Origin: Terriglobales bacterium
Lineage (GTDB): Bacteria > Acidobacteriota > Terriglobia > Terriglobales > Acidobacteriaceae
Length of the DNA: 64,000 nt
Assembly (NCBI GenBank): GCA_035567895.1
Contig: DATMPC010000042.1
Span: 23,703 to 87,702, forward strand
Direction: 5' to 3'
Part shown: one piece after another, positions 37,020 through 46,230 of the stretch
Layout of the letters: the number at the start of each line of letters is the position of its first letter
Position numbering within the stretch: the stretch's first letter is position 1
The notes under the pieces: model-generated
What the model was told of the DNA's origin: nothing
The model's database searches: none
What the model saw: only the letters and a program-made list of their open reading frames with translations
Position numbers and translations under genes: made by a program

Positions 37020-38174
37020 ATGTCCTTACGAAAACGCGGAAAAATCTGGCATACAGATTTTGTCGAAAACGGAAACCGCATCCGGCAGTCCTTAGGTACG
37101 ACGGACTGGCGTGAAGCACAAACAAAAGAAAGGGAGCTTATCAAGCAAGCATCGGAAGGCAAGGTAACGCAGCATTCGACGACTCTTGGCCGGCAACTAT
37201 TTCTGCAAGCAGCCGATGACTATGTGGCAGCTCGCAAGGTAGAACTCGCCCGCGCGAGCCAAGCGAAGGAGAAGCAGCTCCTTGTAAAACTTCGCGAATA
37301 TTTCAAACAGGAGCCGCTTAGGGCCATCAGTGCTAGGCGAATTTCAGAATACAGAACTTGGCGTGCGGAGCAAGGCGTTGGACCCGCGACGTTGAACGCG
37401 GAGTTAGGCGTCGTGCGTCGCATCTTGAAGAGAGCGAAGCTCTGGGCGCGCGTTGCTGATGATGTACGCCCTCTCAGGGAGCCAGTCAGCATCGGTCGCG
37501 CTCTGACTGAGGAGGAGAAACAGCAGCTTCTTAAAACGGCGATGCTCCGCCCGGAATGGGAGACCGCCTACCTGGCCGCAATCCTATGCCTGAACACAAC
37601 GGCTCGTGGATGCGAGCTAAGGGGCCTGCAGTGGTCGGACGTGGATCTGTTCGCGCGGACACTGACAATCCGCAGATCGAAGACTGAGGCAGGCGAGCGA
37701 GTCATTCCCCTCACTGATGTTTCTGTGTCTGCCTTGGGGAGGTTGCGCAGGCGTGCGGAATCCTTCGGGGCCGTGGAACCAGCTCACTATGTCTTCGCTG
37801 CCTTCGTGCCGAACTTCACTTTTAGCGGCAGGAAAGTAATTCGGTACAGCGTCAGCTTGTTCGATCCCAAGAGACACGTAAATAGCTGGCGGTCAGCCTG
37901 GCGAACGCTCACCAAGAAGGCAGGGTTGGAGGGCTTCCGTTTCCATGATCTCCGGCACTGCGCCATCACCCAGCTTGCTGAGAGCGGCACTCCTGACGAA
38001 ACGATTATGTCGATTGCCGGTCACGTCAGCCGCCGCATGCTTGCACGGTACAGCCATATACGGATGGAGGCAAAACGCAAGGCAATGGAATCCCTTGCGA
38101 GCAGTACCAAAATGGCAGGTTATGACACAACCAATGACACAAACATCATGCCTGCACCCAATCGTCCCGTTTAA
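37020..38174 (+). CDS. tyrosine recombinase / integrase
   Basis: 384 residues. N-terminal arm-binding part, core-binding SAM-like domain (about 60-150), and catalytic domain from about 160. Catalytic residues are visible: Arg196 (TTARGCEL), H309-x-x-R312 (FHDLRH), H335 (GH) and Tyr344 (LARYSHI). It ends 14 bp from the 3' end of tRNA-Ala, the usual position for an integrase whose element uses the tRNA 3' end as attachment site. The element would extend to the left. I could not find a second copy of the tRNA 3' end in the window. Confidence 0.95.
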   Translation: MSLRKRGKIWHTDFVENGNRIRQSLGTTDWREAQTKERELIKQASEGKVTQHSTTLGRQLFLQAADDYVAARKVELARASQAKEKQLLVKLREYFKQEPLRAISARRISEYRTWRAEQGVGPATLNAELGVVRRILKRAKLWARVADDVRPLREPVSIGRALTEEEKQQLLKTAMLRPEWETAYLAAILCLNTTARGCELRGLQWSDVDLFARTLTIRRSKTEAGERVIPLTDVSVSALGRLRRRAESFGAVEPAHYVFAAFVPNFTFSGRKVIRYSVSLFDPKRHVNSWRSAWRTLTKKAGLEGFRFHDLRHCAITQLAESGTPDETIMSIAGHVSRRMLARYSHIRMEAKRKAMESLASSTKMAGYDTTNDTNIMPAPNRPV

Positions 38175-38188
38175 GTGATTGAAGGATT

Positions 38189-38264
38189 TGGTGGACCTGG
38201 TCGGGATCGAACCGACGACCTCTTCCATGCCATGGAAGCGCGCTCCCAGCTGCGCCACAGGCCC
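38189..38264 (-). tRNA. tRNA-Ala (anticodon GGC)
   Basis: Full cloverleaf on the minus strand. Acceptor GGGCCTG/CAGGTCC (one G-T pair), D stem GCGC/GCGC, anticodon stem CTTCC/GGAAG with 7-nt loop ATGGCAT (anticodon GGC), T arm GTCGG-TTCGATC-CCGAC, discriminator A and an encoded CCA (38189-38191). Confidence 0.95.
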
Positions 38265-38278
38265 ACTTTTGTTTTGAA

Positions 38279-38536
38279 TTACTTAGGAAGGATTATTCGA
38301 AACACTCCGTACTGAATCGTACCAATTGCCATCTGCATTGTAAAGAAAGACTCTTGTAAGTTGTTGACGGCGCACTCGCTACGTGCCTTTTGTGACCGGT
38401 TCCATGCTGTGGCCATAGCGCCGTCAGTATTAGACAAACTCAGGTCCAGCAGATTGCCGGCGTTGTCATAGCTGTAGGTCAGCCTGCCGATGCTCCGCAG
38501 GCTCCATTGGCGCATGCGCCCCTGCGAAAAGAACAC
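38279..38536 (-). pseudogene. RHS/YD-repeat remnant
   Basis: The frame contains GRLTYSYDNAGNLLDLSLSN (about residues 18-37), one RHS (YD) repeat unit, and little else recognisable. Complete RHS proteins have dozens of such units, so this is a fragment, probably left by rearrangement near the tRNA-Ala insertion site. Confidence 0.5.
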
Positions 38537-39194
38537 ATCGGCGGTCTTCGAGCGAGCAACGGACTCAGCCTGAAACTGGCTTAATTCACTGGTGTTCGCC
38601 GAACAGCGAATTTATCAGCGAATCTAACAGTGAATTGTTCTGAAAAAGGTGGCGAGCAACGGACAGTTCCGCGCAACCTCCTGCCGCGTCAGAGATTATC
38701 GAAATTTGCGATTTTTACGCGCCACAAAGAACAGTGAATAAGCAGTGAATCATGAATTTCGCAATCCGTTGCTCGCGCCGGCGTCCGACGATCGCGGACG
38801 AACACTCTCCCGAGCGGCATGAGTTCCAAAATGAACTTTTCGTTGACTCGCGATCTCGACTCGTGGTATCACCGAACTATGTTCGGTGTTGAGGAATGGC
38901 AGCTCCGGACCCGACAATCCGTACCAACTAACTCCTACAACCCCGGCCGCCTTCGCAACCACTCTTTCCGACGACGCCGTCACCCGCGCGGAGGGATAGA
39001 GCCGTTTTGGTTTTGACCATCAGACTCCTAAACAGAGGATGCCCCATCCTCGCGTGCTGTTTGCGAGCGAGAGTGGGGCATCTGACTTCTTGAAGTTCCA
39101 CACTGAAACCGAGAACAAGGCCTAGAGTTGGGGCGGGGCCGCCTTCAGATCGCGATTCGGATCAAGTAAAAAACAAGCGATTTGAAATCGGTTC
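38537..39194. other. non-coding stretch between RHS remnant and response regulator
   Basis: About 660 bp with no supported gene. It holds the hairpin listed at 39038-39082. The sequence around 38580-38760 is AT-rich and may be part of the decayed RHS locus. Confidence 0.4.
39038..39082. terminator. long GC-rich hairpin beyond the response-regulator gene
   Basis: Outer arms gatgcccca (39038-39046) and tggggcatc (39074-39082) enclose a weaker inner pairing (cctcgc / gcgag). It is 113 bp downstream of the response-regulator stop. No T-run follows, so it may be a structural intergenic repeat rather than a terminator. Confidence 0.4.
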
Positions 39195-39818
39195 CTATAA
39201 ATGAATCAGCCCACGACGCAACGCGATAGCGAGAGCCTGCGTACGATCATTGGCGCCGAGCTTTTCCATAATGTGTTTCATGTGAGCCTTTACGGTTTCC
39301 TCGCCGATATAGAGCTTCTCAGCGATGTCACGGTTGCGATTTCCGTCCACTAAGTAACGAAGAACCTCCACTTCGCGATCAGAGAGCGGTTCGTCGCTGT
39401 AGTGTTCCGCTAACGTGGTTGCGATCTGGATCGGAACTTTTCTTTTTCCCGCGTGAACCTCGCGAATCGCATCGAGCAACTCGCGAGGAGGCATGCTCTT
39501 GAGCATGTAAGCTTGCGCCCCTTCCGCGAGGGCTCGGCGAATCTCGTTTTCCAACTCGAAAGTAGTCAGGATGATGCAACGTGCGTCAGGAAACTCGGCG
39601 CGGATGGCCATCATTGCGTCTATGCCGCTCATGTCCGGAAGCCTGAGATCCATGAGAATGATGTCAGCCTTTTGCCACCGAAAATAGTCAATACCCTGCT
39701 GTCCTGTGGAAGCTTGTGCCACCAATACCATGTCCGGTTGTTCTTTGATGACGGTCTCAATTCCGTAGCGGAACACGGGATGGTCATCAATGTGCAAAAT
39801 CGTAATTTTCTCACTCAT
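39195..39818 (-). CDS. LuxR/NarL-type response regulator
   Basis: 207 residues from ATG 39818. REC domain with the acidic pair D11-D12, phospho-acceptor Asp57 (ILMDLRLPD), and the conserved Thr and Lys (ILTTF; YMLKSMPP). LuxR HTH at about 140-205 (LSDREVEVLRYLVDGNRNRDIAEKLYIGEETVKAHMKHIMEKL). No sensor kinase is in the window, so the input signal is unknown. It lies 108 bp after the porin on the same strand and may be the last gene of the 39-51 kb cluster. A decayed paralogous REC is at 51582-51713. Confidence 0.95.
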   Translation of the reverse strand: MSEKITILHIDDHPVFRYGIETVIKEQPDMVLVAQASTGQQGIDYFRWQKADIILMDLRLPDMSGIDAMMAIRAEFPDARCIILTTFELENEIRRALAEGAQAYMLKSMPPRELLDAIREVHAGKRKVPIQIATTLAEHYSDEPLSDREVEVLRYLVDGNRNRDIAEKLYIGEETVKAHMKHIMEKLGANDRTQALAIALRRGLIHL

Positions 39819-39926
39819 ACTTATCTGCCGATTGTTGCTTTTTTGCTGGGCCAGAGGCGGCGTCAATCATTGCTGTAAACAATTATTTGGTCGTCGTTCC
39901 TCAAAACTCTTCATGGTTGTTCGCTC

Positions 39927-41357
39927 CTAAAACTTGTATCCGGTCCATAGAGCCCAGTAATTCAGGTTGCGGCCTGGCTGACTTTCTTTCACAAACTTGC
40001 CGGCATAAAAAATTCCATAGTCGGCTTGAAACCACAGGTGACGATTCACCTGCCACCGCACTTCCGAACCCGGACGGTGCCCGACGAAACGCGCGCTGCT
40101 CTTTCCCGCGGGAATGAGCAGAAATCCCGGGACGGAATACACTCCGTCTCGCAAGCTCTCCCGCCACTGAAAGATCCAATCGGCGGAGATAGTCACACCA
40201 TGCGGCAACGCGGTTTCAACGTGAGGGTGTAAATCGATAAAGTTGATGGGGCCGGGCCCGGCGGTGGCGAGGACGCCAAAATAATTGCCCTTCGGGAACA
40301 AGGGATTGAAGGTAGCGAGAGTATTTTTCCTTGGATCGTCGCCGCTGGAGATGTCCGCCTTGATGCTGAATCGCGGTTTCAGCGGAACGTTCGGAAATCG
40401 GTAACCGGTTTCCGATGCTACAGTCCATGCCTTGATATTTGCGGATCCAAAGCTCCCAAATTGCCAAAGCGCTTCATGATCGAAATCCCAACCGGACTTG
40501 GATTCAGCGACAGGACGAGAGAGACGCGCACCGATGCTGTGCCGCAATTCGTGCCCCACCCCTCGGTTGAATCCAGCAGTTTTTCGGTCAAGGCCAAGGT
40601 AATAAGTGTCCAGCGTAAATTTTCTTTTCAGAGATCGGACGCCGTACACGCCCCAAAAGCCGACTGCATGATTGGGAGCGTTATCAAAAAATCCCGGTTT
40701 GTCCAGGTCAGGACGAAGGGCGAAGTAGTCAATTTGCCAAGGGCCAATGCCGCTCTTTACCTTGAATCCGTCAAAGCTTAAGCGAACGTTCGGCCCCTCG
40801 CGCACATCGATCAGGCGCCCAGAACCGTACTCCATCTCATGTCTGCCGACTCTGAACTTGATCCAGTGTCGATCCTCCCCGGTTCCCACTTCGAGAAACC
40901 CGACCTGAAAATCCAGCTTCTTTTCGTCAATTGGCCGCGGGCCACCGATGCGGTAAGAATTCAAACCGCTTTTTAGTTCTACGAATGTGCGGACGTGCGT
41001 GCCGTAATGAAGGTCGAAATACAGCATGTACCGTTGATTGAAATAGCCGTTCATGAACGGCTGTTGGCCCCAGTTGTCGTTTCCGATCTGTTCCCAAATC
41101 TCGCGAGCTTCGCCTCCCATGGACAGGAACCAGTCATTCCGGTCTTGTCGCAGACGGACGTATTTGATGGTGTCCCAAAAATCCTGTCGCTGCACCGGAT
41201 CGGCAAGAAAACTCCAGTCGTCGTCCTCGCGGAGCAAGTGATAGGTCCGCGCCGGCACACGGGATTCAGCAGCAGGAACCGGTTGGCCTCGCGAGAGTTG
41301 CGAACCTGCAAGAAACGTGACTACGAAAACCAGCAACTTTCGCATGTATCTCTTCAC
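39927..41357 (-). CDS. alginate-export-family outer membrane porin (second copy)
   Basis: 476 residues. GTG at 41357 overlaps the SDR stop in a GTGA; an ATG five codons later (41345) is an alternative. Signal peptide (LLVFVVTFLAGSQLSRGQ), then a beta-barrel of alginate_exp type sharing layout and C-terminal strand (NLNYWALWTGYKF) with the porin at 5494-6930. It probably admits the substrate of the neighbouring hydrolases; alginate itself is unlikely, as no polysaccharide genes are near. Confidence 0.82.
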   Translation of the reverse strand: MKRYMRKLLVFVVTFLAGSQLSRGQPVPAAESRVPARTYHLLREDDDWSFLADPVQRQDFWDTIKYVRLRQDRNDWFLSMGGEAREIWEQIGNDNWGQQPFMNGYFNQRYMLYFDLHYGTHVRTFVELKSGLNSYRIGGPRPIDEKKLDFQVGFLEVGTGEDRHWIKFRVGRHEMEYGSGRLIDVREGPNVRLSFDGFKVKSGIGPWQIDYFALRPDLDKPGFFDNAPNHAVGFWGVYGVRSLKRKFTLDTYYLGLDRKTAGFNRGVGHELRHSIGARLSRPVAESKSGWDFDHEALWQFGSFGSANIKAWTVASETGYRFPNVPLKPRFSIKADISSGDDPRKNTLATFNPLFPKGNYFGVLATAGPGPINFIDLHPHVETALPHGVTISADWIFQWRESLRDGVYSVPGFLLIPAGKSSARFVGHRPGSEVRWQVNRHLWFQADYGIFYAGKFVKESQPGRNLNYWALWTGYKF

Positions 41358-42184
41358 TTCGCGAAGTCGGTGGAGATAGCCAGTGTGCGCCAGTTGTCCA
41401 ATTCCTCCGCAACGAAGGCGTTCTTTGCCTCAATCGTGGCGATGGTGTCAGAGCCGAAAGGCATCCGCAACGGCGGATTCGGGTCGTCTACGATCTTCAG
41501 GAGGGCTTTTGCCATGCGCGCTGGGTCACCGGGTTGCTGGTGATTCATCGACATTGCAGTATGGCGCATTGCTCCGGTCGTTCCGGCATAGTCTTCGATG
41601 ATGGTCGGGCTAATGGTTAGTGATTGCCCATCGAGAAAATCAGTACGGAAAAAGCCAGGCTCGACGATTGTGACCTTGATGCCTAAAGGCTTAACTTCCA
41701 TAGCCAATCCTTCGGAGATTCCCTCAACCGCGAACTTCGTCGAGGCATAGACGGCCCAGCAAGGCCAGCTTTGATATCCGGCGACCGCAGAGACATTGAT
41801 GATATGTCCCGAACCTTGATGACGTAATTGCGGCAAAGCAGCGCGCGTGACGGAGAGTAGACCGAAGACGTTAGTCCGATAAACGGCTTCTACTTCTGCA
41901 CCTGAGATTTCCTCGACCGCACCGAGCACGCCAAATCCCGCATTATTGATCAGCACGTCAATGCGCCCGAATCGCTCAACCGTCTGTCGCACAGCTTCAC
42001 GAGCTTGTTCCTCATTTGTGACGTCGAGCTTGATCGCAAGCAGGTTGGGACGCGCACCGAATTTCTCTGCGATGACTTGGGGATTGCGCGCTGCCGCGAC
42101 AACATTGTCGCCTCGATCCAATGCTTCTTTGACAAATAGAGCGCCGAATCCACGCGATGCGCCGGTGATAAACCAGGTCTTCAT
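41354..42184 (-). CDS. short-chain dehydrogenase/reductase
   Basis: 276 residues from ATG 42184, with AAAGGAG upstream; the frame is open to 42226. Classical SDR: cofactor motif TGASRGFG (about 6-13), NNAGFG (about 77-82), catalytic Ser (NVSAVAG), and YASTK (Tyr and Lys, about 143-147). NAD(P)-dependent oxidoreductase of unknown substrate, probably NADP-type given Arg after the first motif. Coupled to the porin by a 4-bp overlap, and 96 bp after the VOC gene. Confidence 0.93.
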   Translation of the reverse strand: MKTWFITGASRGFGALFVKEALDRGDNVVAAARNPQVIAEKFGARPNLLAIKLDVTNEEQAREAVRQTVERFGRIDVLINNAGFGVLGAVEEISGAEVEAVYRTNVFGLLSVTRAALPQLRHQGSGHIINVSAVAGYQSWPCWAVYASTKFAVEGISEGLAMEVKPLGIKVTIVEPGFFRTDFLDGQSLTISPTIIEDYAGTTGAMRHTAMSMNHQQPGDPARMAKALLKIVDDPNPPLRMPFGSDTIATIEAKNAFVAEELDNWRTLAISTDFAK

Positions 42185-42280
42185 TCGATACTCCTTTGAA
42201 TTCGAGTTGATGATTTCTTGTTGCAAAGCGACTAGATCCCAGGCTCTGCACCCACTATCGTTAGAAGTTGTTCGTGCGTC

Positions 42281-43207
42281 CTATTTCTTCGTTATGGAAT
42301 GGATTTCCGCGATGTATCCTCCGGGGAACCTGACAACAATGGCATTTCGTTCGTCGACCTTGTAAGGAGGGACGAGGATGTCCACATTGGCTGCTTTGGC
42401 CTTAGTGAGCGTGTCTGCCAGATTCGTCACCTCATATCCCGTCATCTCGTGTCCGTAGGGATACGGAAGGTGACCGTCCGTAACGAACGCAGTCAACTTG
42501 CCGAACTTCGATTCGATCCTCACTCGCCGGTAGGTTTCCCCAGGCCTTCCGATTTCAACGCCTGGTGCTCGCGCTTCATCCGACACAATGCTGCCGTGGG
42601 AGAAGGCAAGAAAGCTGCGCACGAACGCATCCGCTCTGTCCGGTGACACATAGACGCGATTCTCCGGAATCGTCTGAAGTGGCGCGTAGGATGGCGGAGT
42701 GGTGTGCCAATAGAGCTGGGTATTCACACCACCTGGCCACTGGATGACGGCGTCTTTGCCGATGGGGTCGTTGAAAGGAGCGACGATGACATCGGCGCCG
42801 GTTGCGCGAGCTGCGCGGACTGCTGCATCGAGGTCGGTGACCAAATAACCCGTTCGCTCCGCGCCAAACGGATATGGAACCGGTGTTTTAAAGCCGAACA
42901 CCGAGACCGAGCCCGCAGGAGTCAGGACCAGCTGCGACATCGTACTGCTTGGCGTTGGAGTTACCGTGAAGACGCCTTGTTTAGTCGTCGTTCCGCCGAA
43001 TGTGGCGATCAAACTCGCGACGAAGCGGTCGAAATCTTCGGGAGCCACGTAGACGTGCGTGGTGTCGTACTGCGGTCCAACAGCCACGCCTACTGTTTCG
43101 GCTGTCGGCGCGCTTTGGGCGAACGTATGGAACGGCCGGAGTTCGCTTGCGAATCCGACTAGCAGTATCGCAGCAGTGATTCCGAGGAAGCTTTTACTCA
43201 AGCGCAT
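42281..43207 (-). CDS. exported VOC/glyoxalase-like protein
   Basis: 308 residues. Signal peptide (LGITAAILLVGFASELRPFHTFAQ), then two tandem VOC modules at about 45-165 and 180-305. Each has the pattern VYV-P-D--F-R-F---F and a later TGY-V-(D/N)L motif (TGYLVTDLDAA; TGYEVTNLADT) and a PGG stretch (WPGGVNTQLYW; FPGGYIAEIHS). VOC domains bind metal and act on small molecules or sequester drugs. An exported form is less usual. Part of the hydrolase half of the 39-51 kb cluster, 33 bp after XapX. Confidence 0.8.
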   Translation of the reverse strand: MRLSKSFLGITAAILLVGFASELRPFHTFAQSAPTAETVGVAVGPQYDTTHVYVAPEDFDRFVASLIATFGGTTTKQGVFTVTPTPSSTMSQLVLTPAGSVSVFGFKTPVPYPFGAERTGYLVTDLDAAVRAARATGADVIVAPFNDPIGKDAVIQWPGGVNTQLYWHTTPPSYAPLQTIPENRVYVSPDRADAFVRSFLAFSHGSIVSDEARAPGVEIGRPGETYRRVRIESKFGKLTAFVTDGHLPYPYGHEMTGYEVTNLADTLTKAKAANVDILVPPYKVDERNAIVVRFPGGYIAEIHSITKK

Positions 43208-43240
43208 CTTCTACTCCACAGTGCAGTCACCTGCCAGCAG

Positions 43241-43510
43241 TCACCTGCCAGTCGAAGCAATCTCGTTTCGCGCCATCGCCGTTGCGGATGGAACTGGTGT
43301 ATCGTAGCGCTCTCCCACCAGGCACACGGATGCTGCGCTTGAAACGTCGACCTTCTTTGTGTGAATCAGTATGCCGAACTGTTCTCCAAGCACCATTCCC
43401 AAGAGCCCGAGTAACGCGATGATGGGCGGCGCTGGACTCTTGACCCGGATGAGCCCGTAAAGAACACCCACACCGAGGCCAACCACAAAAGATAAGAACA
43501 ACACCTTCAT
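43241..43510 (-). CDS. XapX-domain small membrane protein
   Basis: 89 residues from ATG 43510, with GGAGGAGG at good spacing; the ATG at 43516 is too close to that site. N-terminal XapX domain: two membrane helices (LFLSFVVGLGVGVLYGLIRV and PPIIALLGLLGMVLGEQFG) with the conserved KSPAPP loop between them. The C-terminal 35 residues are Ser/Ala rich. XapX proteins often sit beside amidohydrolase and hydrolase genes as here; their function is unknown. Confidence 0.88.
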   Translation of the reverse strand: MKVLFLSFVVGLGVGVLYGLIRVKSPAPPIIALLGLLGMVLGEQFGILIHTKKVDVSSAASVCLVGERYDTPVPSATAMARNEIASTGR

Positions 43511-43534
43511 ATCCATCCTCCTCCATCGCCTGAA

Positions 43535-45349
43535 TCAGAATGCAAAGCAGTCGCAACCCAATCCCCAAAGGCCGAGGTCTCCCAGCACTTGGACGTGCGA
43601 TTTCGCCCGGCCAGTATGGGAACAGGAAGTGCGGTGCGAGACGCCAACAACTTCCGGCTGCTTTGCATAGCCACCGTATTCTTTGACAGGTGACCAGCCT
43701 GGACTCACGTGTAATTCTGGCGGCGCGAGCTTTGAGAATTCTTCGGTGGCGTAGACGATCTTTCCTCCGACGATTGTGAGCACCGATTCGAGTTGCTTGA
43801 TCTCCTCCTGCGGAATGGAAAAATAATCGGCAGACAGAACGGCCAAGTCCGCTAGCTGCCCAGGAGCAAGCGCTCCCTTCTTTCCGTCCTCGGTTGAAAA
43901 CCAACTGCTGCCGACCGTGTAAAGCTTGAGTGCTTCCTCTCGATCGAGTCGATTCTCTTTCGGATACAGACCAAGACCGCCTATGGTCTTGCCAGTGACA
44001 AGCCAATAGAGGGAAAGGTAAGGGTTGTAGCTCGAGACCCGCGTTGCGTCCGTGCCGGCCCCAACCGGAACACCGATCTCCAGCATTCTCCGAATTGGCG
44101 GTGTGCGTTTGGCTTGCTGCGAGCCATATCGATCGACAAAATACTCACCTTGGAAGGCCATGCGGTTCTGGACTGCGATTCCGCCTCCCAGAGCCTTCAC
44201 ACGTTCGATATTGCGATCGGTGATGGTTTCGCAGTGATCGAAGAACCAGTGCAGGCCGTCAAACGGAACTTCTCGATTCACCTCTTCATAAACGTTCAGC
44301 GCTCGCTCGATCGTCTCGTTGTATGTTGCATGCAAGCGAAATGGCCAGCGATTCTCGACGAGATGTCGAATTACGGCTTTCAGCTCGCTTTCCATAACGG
44401 GAAGCATGTCCGGCCTTGGTACAAGAAAGTCTTCGAAGTCCGCAGCGGTAAAAACCAGCATTTCCCCTGCGCCGTTGACGCGATAGAAATCATCGCCCTC
44501 CCCGGGCTTTGTCATTTTGGTCCAGCTCTGGAAGTCGCCCAGTTCCTGTTTCGGTTTCTGGGTAAAGAGGTTGTAAGCAAGCCGGAGGGACAGTTCTCCA
44601 TTTCGGTGCAGTTCGTTGACAACGCCGTAGTCGTCGGGATAGTTCTGAAAGCCGCCGCCCGCATCGATCACACTCGTGATTCCAAAGCGGTTTAGCTCAC
44701 GAAAAAAGAGCCTTGAAGAATTGAGCTGATCCGCGCGCGACAGTTTCGGACCCTTTGCGAGGGTGGAGTAGAGAATATTTGCATTCGGTTTCGCGATAAG
44801 AAGACCCGTGGGATTTCCGTGACGGTCGCGTTGAACTTCACCGGCGGGAAAATCCGGCGCATTCTTGTCATAGCCCACGGCGCGTAGCGCCGCTCCGTTC
44901 AACAATGCCCGGTCGTACAAATGCATCACGAATACTGGCGTGTCCGGTGCAACTGCGTTGATCTCATCCAGCGTTGGCATGCGGCATTCAGCGAATTGAA
45001 ACTCCGTCCACCCGCCGATAACTCGGACCCACTGCGGAGCGGGCGTCCGCTCCGCTTGATCTTTCAGCATGCGCAGAGCGTCGGAGAGCGAAGGTACGCC
45101 ATCCCAGCGCAACTCCATGTTGTAGTTCAGTCCGCCGCGTATGGGATGCATGTGCGAATCGTTCAATCCGGGAATGACAGTGCGGCGTCCTCCGTCGATG
45201 ACGCGGGTCGCCGGGCCTTGTAGACGCAGAACCTCTTCATTTCTACCGCTGGCGGTCACCTTCCCATCAGAAATAGCGATTGCCTCAACAAACGAGGGCA
45301 CTCCATTCGTGGCGATCTTGGCATTGTGCAAGATGATTTCGACAGACAC
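43535..45349 (-). CDS. amidohydrolase, exo-type (YtcJ-like)
   Basis: 604 residues from a GTG with AAGGAG upstream. Metal-dependent amidohydrolase of the amidohydrolase_3 group: HMH-type site SHMHP (His66, His68), RLHATYNE and WFFDHCETITDRNIERVKALGG for the later His ligands, and VGAGTDATRVSSYNPY for the catalytic Asp. The C-terminal beta sandwich is at about 500-545 (GQLADLAVLSADYFSIP). No signal peptide, so cytoplasmic. The last 40 residues are Cys/Gly rich and unusual for the family. Such enzymes cut amide or ester bonds; the substrate is unknown. Confidence 0.9.
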   Translation of the reverse strand: MSVEIILHNAKIATNGVPSFVEAIAISDGKVTASGRNEEVLRLQGPATRVIDGGRRTVIPGLNDSHMHPIRGGLNYNMELRWDGVPSLSDALRMLKDQAERTPAPQWVRVIGGWTEFQFAECRMPTLDEINAVAPDTPVFVMHLYDRALLNGAALRAVGYDKNAPDFPAGEVQRDRHGNPTGLLIAKPNANILYSTLAKGPKLSRADQLNSSRLFFRELNRFGITSVIDAGGGFQNYPDDYGVVNELHRNGELSLRLAYNLFTQKPKQELGDFQSWTKMTKPGEGDDFYRVNGAGEMLVFTAADFEDFLVPRPDMLPVMESELKAVIRHLVENRWPFRLHATYNETIERALNVYEEVNREVPFDGLHWFFDHCETITDRNIERVKALGGGIAVQNRMAFQGEYFVDRYGSQQAKRTPPIRRMLEIGVPVGAGTDATRVSSYNPYLSLYWLVTGKTIGGLGLYPKENRLDREEALKLYTVGSSWFSTEDGKKGALAPGQLADLAVLSADYFSIPQEEIKQLESVLTIVGGKIVYATEEFSKLAPPELHVSPGWSPVKEYGGYAKQPEVVGVSHRTSCSHTGRAKSHVQVLGDLGLWGLGCDCFAF

Positions 45350-45414
45350 ACGAATCTCCTTCTTCGTTTTCCAACGATTTTGAGAAGGGCGGAAGCCAGC
45401 TTCCGCCCGCTTCG

Positions 45415-46128
45415 TTATTTGTGAGCTAAGGCAGCTTCGGGAACTTGATACTCAGGGAACTTCGTGGCTGGAGCGCCGTGCACCATCGTGTACGCGTACT
45501 CGACTCCGATCCCATACGCGCCGTAGTGGGTCTTCACGATGTCCATCACGGCGTCGTAAGTCTCCCTGCGGGCCCAGTCGCGCTGCCACTCCAGCATGGT
45601 TGAAACTGACGTTACGGGTTTCGCGCCCGCCTGGATCACCCGCTTCATCGCGTTTTCGTGAGCAAGCTGGCTCAAGTCGCCGCAGCAATCTTCAACCACA
45701 TAAATTTCGTAACCGTCATGGATCGCCTGCACGCTGGGAAATGCCACGCAGACTTCCGTCCACAGTCCAGCAAGCACGATCTTCTTGCGTCCTGTCTTTT
45801 CAATGGCTGCTACGAAGTTCTTGTCGTCCCAGGAGTTCATCGAAGAACGCTCGATCGGCTCCTGGCCGGGGAATATTGCTCGCAGTTGAGGCCACATGTT
45901 GCCGCTGAAGGATTTCGTTTCGACCGTGGTGAGCACCACAGGCACATCAAAGACGCGGCAAGCTTTTCCCAGAGCGACAGTGTTGTTAATGATGGTCCCG
46001 CGGTCGAAATTCGAGACCCCGAAAAGCATCTGTGGCTGATGGTCAATCAATGCCACAACACAGTTATCAGGCGTAAGAAGTCCCTTCTCGCTAAGCTTGG
46101 GACGATTTCCGTTTGACGAGTAACTCAT
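45415..46128 (-). CDS. isochorismatase-fold cysteine hydrolase (YcaC-like)
   Basis: 237 residues; ATG 46128 with AAGGAG. The triad is visible: Asp29 (ALIDHQPQ), Lys115 or 116 (GRKKIVLAG) and Cys127 (LWTEVCVAF). A cis-peptide region follows the catalytic segment. YcaC-like members hydrolyse small amides or related bonds; none of their substrates can be read from sequence. It is the first gene of the hydrolase half of the cluster: a copy of the 68-bp element is 35 bp upstream, and the amidohydrolase follows after 65 bp. Confidence 0.9.
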   Translation of the reverse strand: MSYSSNGNRPKLSEKGLLTPDNCVVALIDHQPQMLFGVSNFDRGTIINNTVALGKACRVFDVPVVLTTVETKSFSGNMWPQLRAIFPGQEPIERSSMNSWDDKNFVAAIEKTGRKKIVLAGLWTEVCVAFPSVQAIHDGYEIYVVEDCCGDLSQLAHENAMKRVIQAGAKPVTSVSTMLEWQRDWARRETYDAVMDIVKTHYGAYGIGVEYAYTMVHGAPATKFPEYQVPEAALAHK

Positions 46129-46162
46129 TCATTTCTCCTTCTTTCGTGCTAGTCGCAATCCC

Positions 46163-46230
46163 GATGTTCGCAGGGTTCCGAGAACTTGAAAACGTTCGCA
46201 AGGGTTAGATAACGGTTATTAGGCACAGGG
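46163..46230 (-). repeat. 68-bp duplicated regulatory-like element, copy A
   Basis: Nearly identical to 51489-51556. Inside are two GTTCGCA repeats 28 bp apart, a GTTC-N3-GAAC dyad whose centre differs between copies while the arms do not, and two GGTTA repeats. It lies 35 bp upstream of the hydrolase start, oriented as copy B is to the TolC gene. Confidence 0.7.

Noticed and set aside
33000..38200. Second attachment site matching the tRNA-Ala 3' end
   Set aside because: Reading leftward from the integrase I found no convincing copy of the tRNA 3' sequence; no site is claimed.
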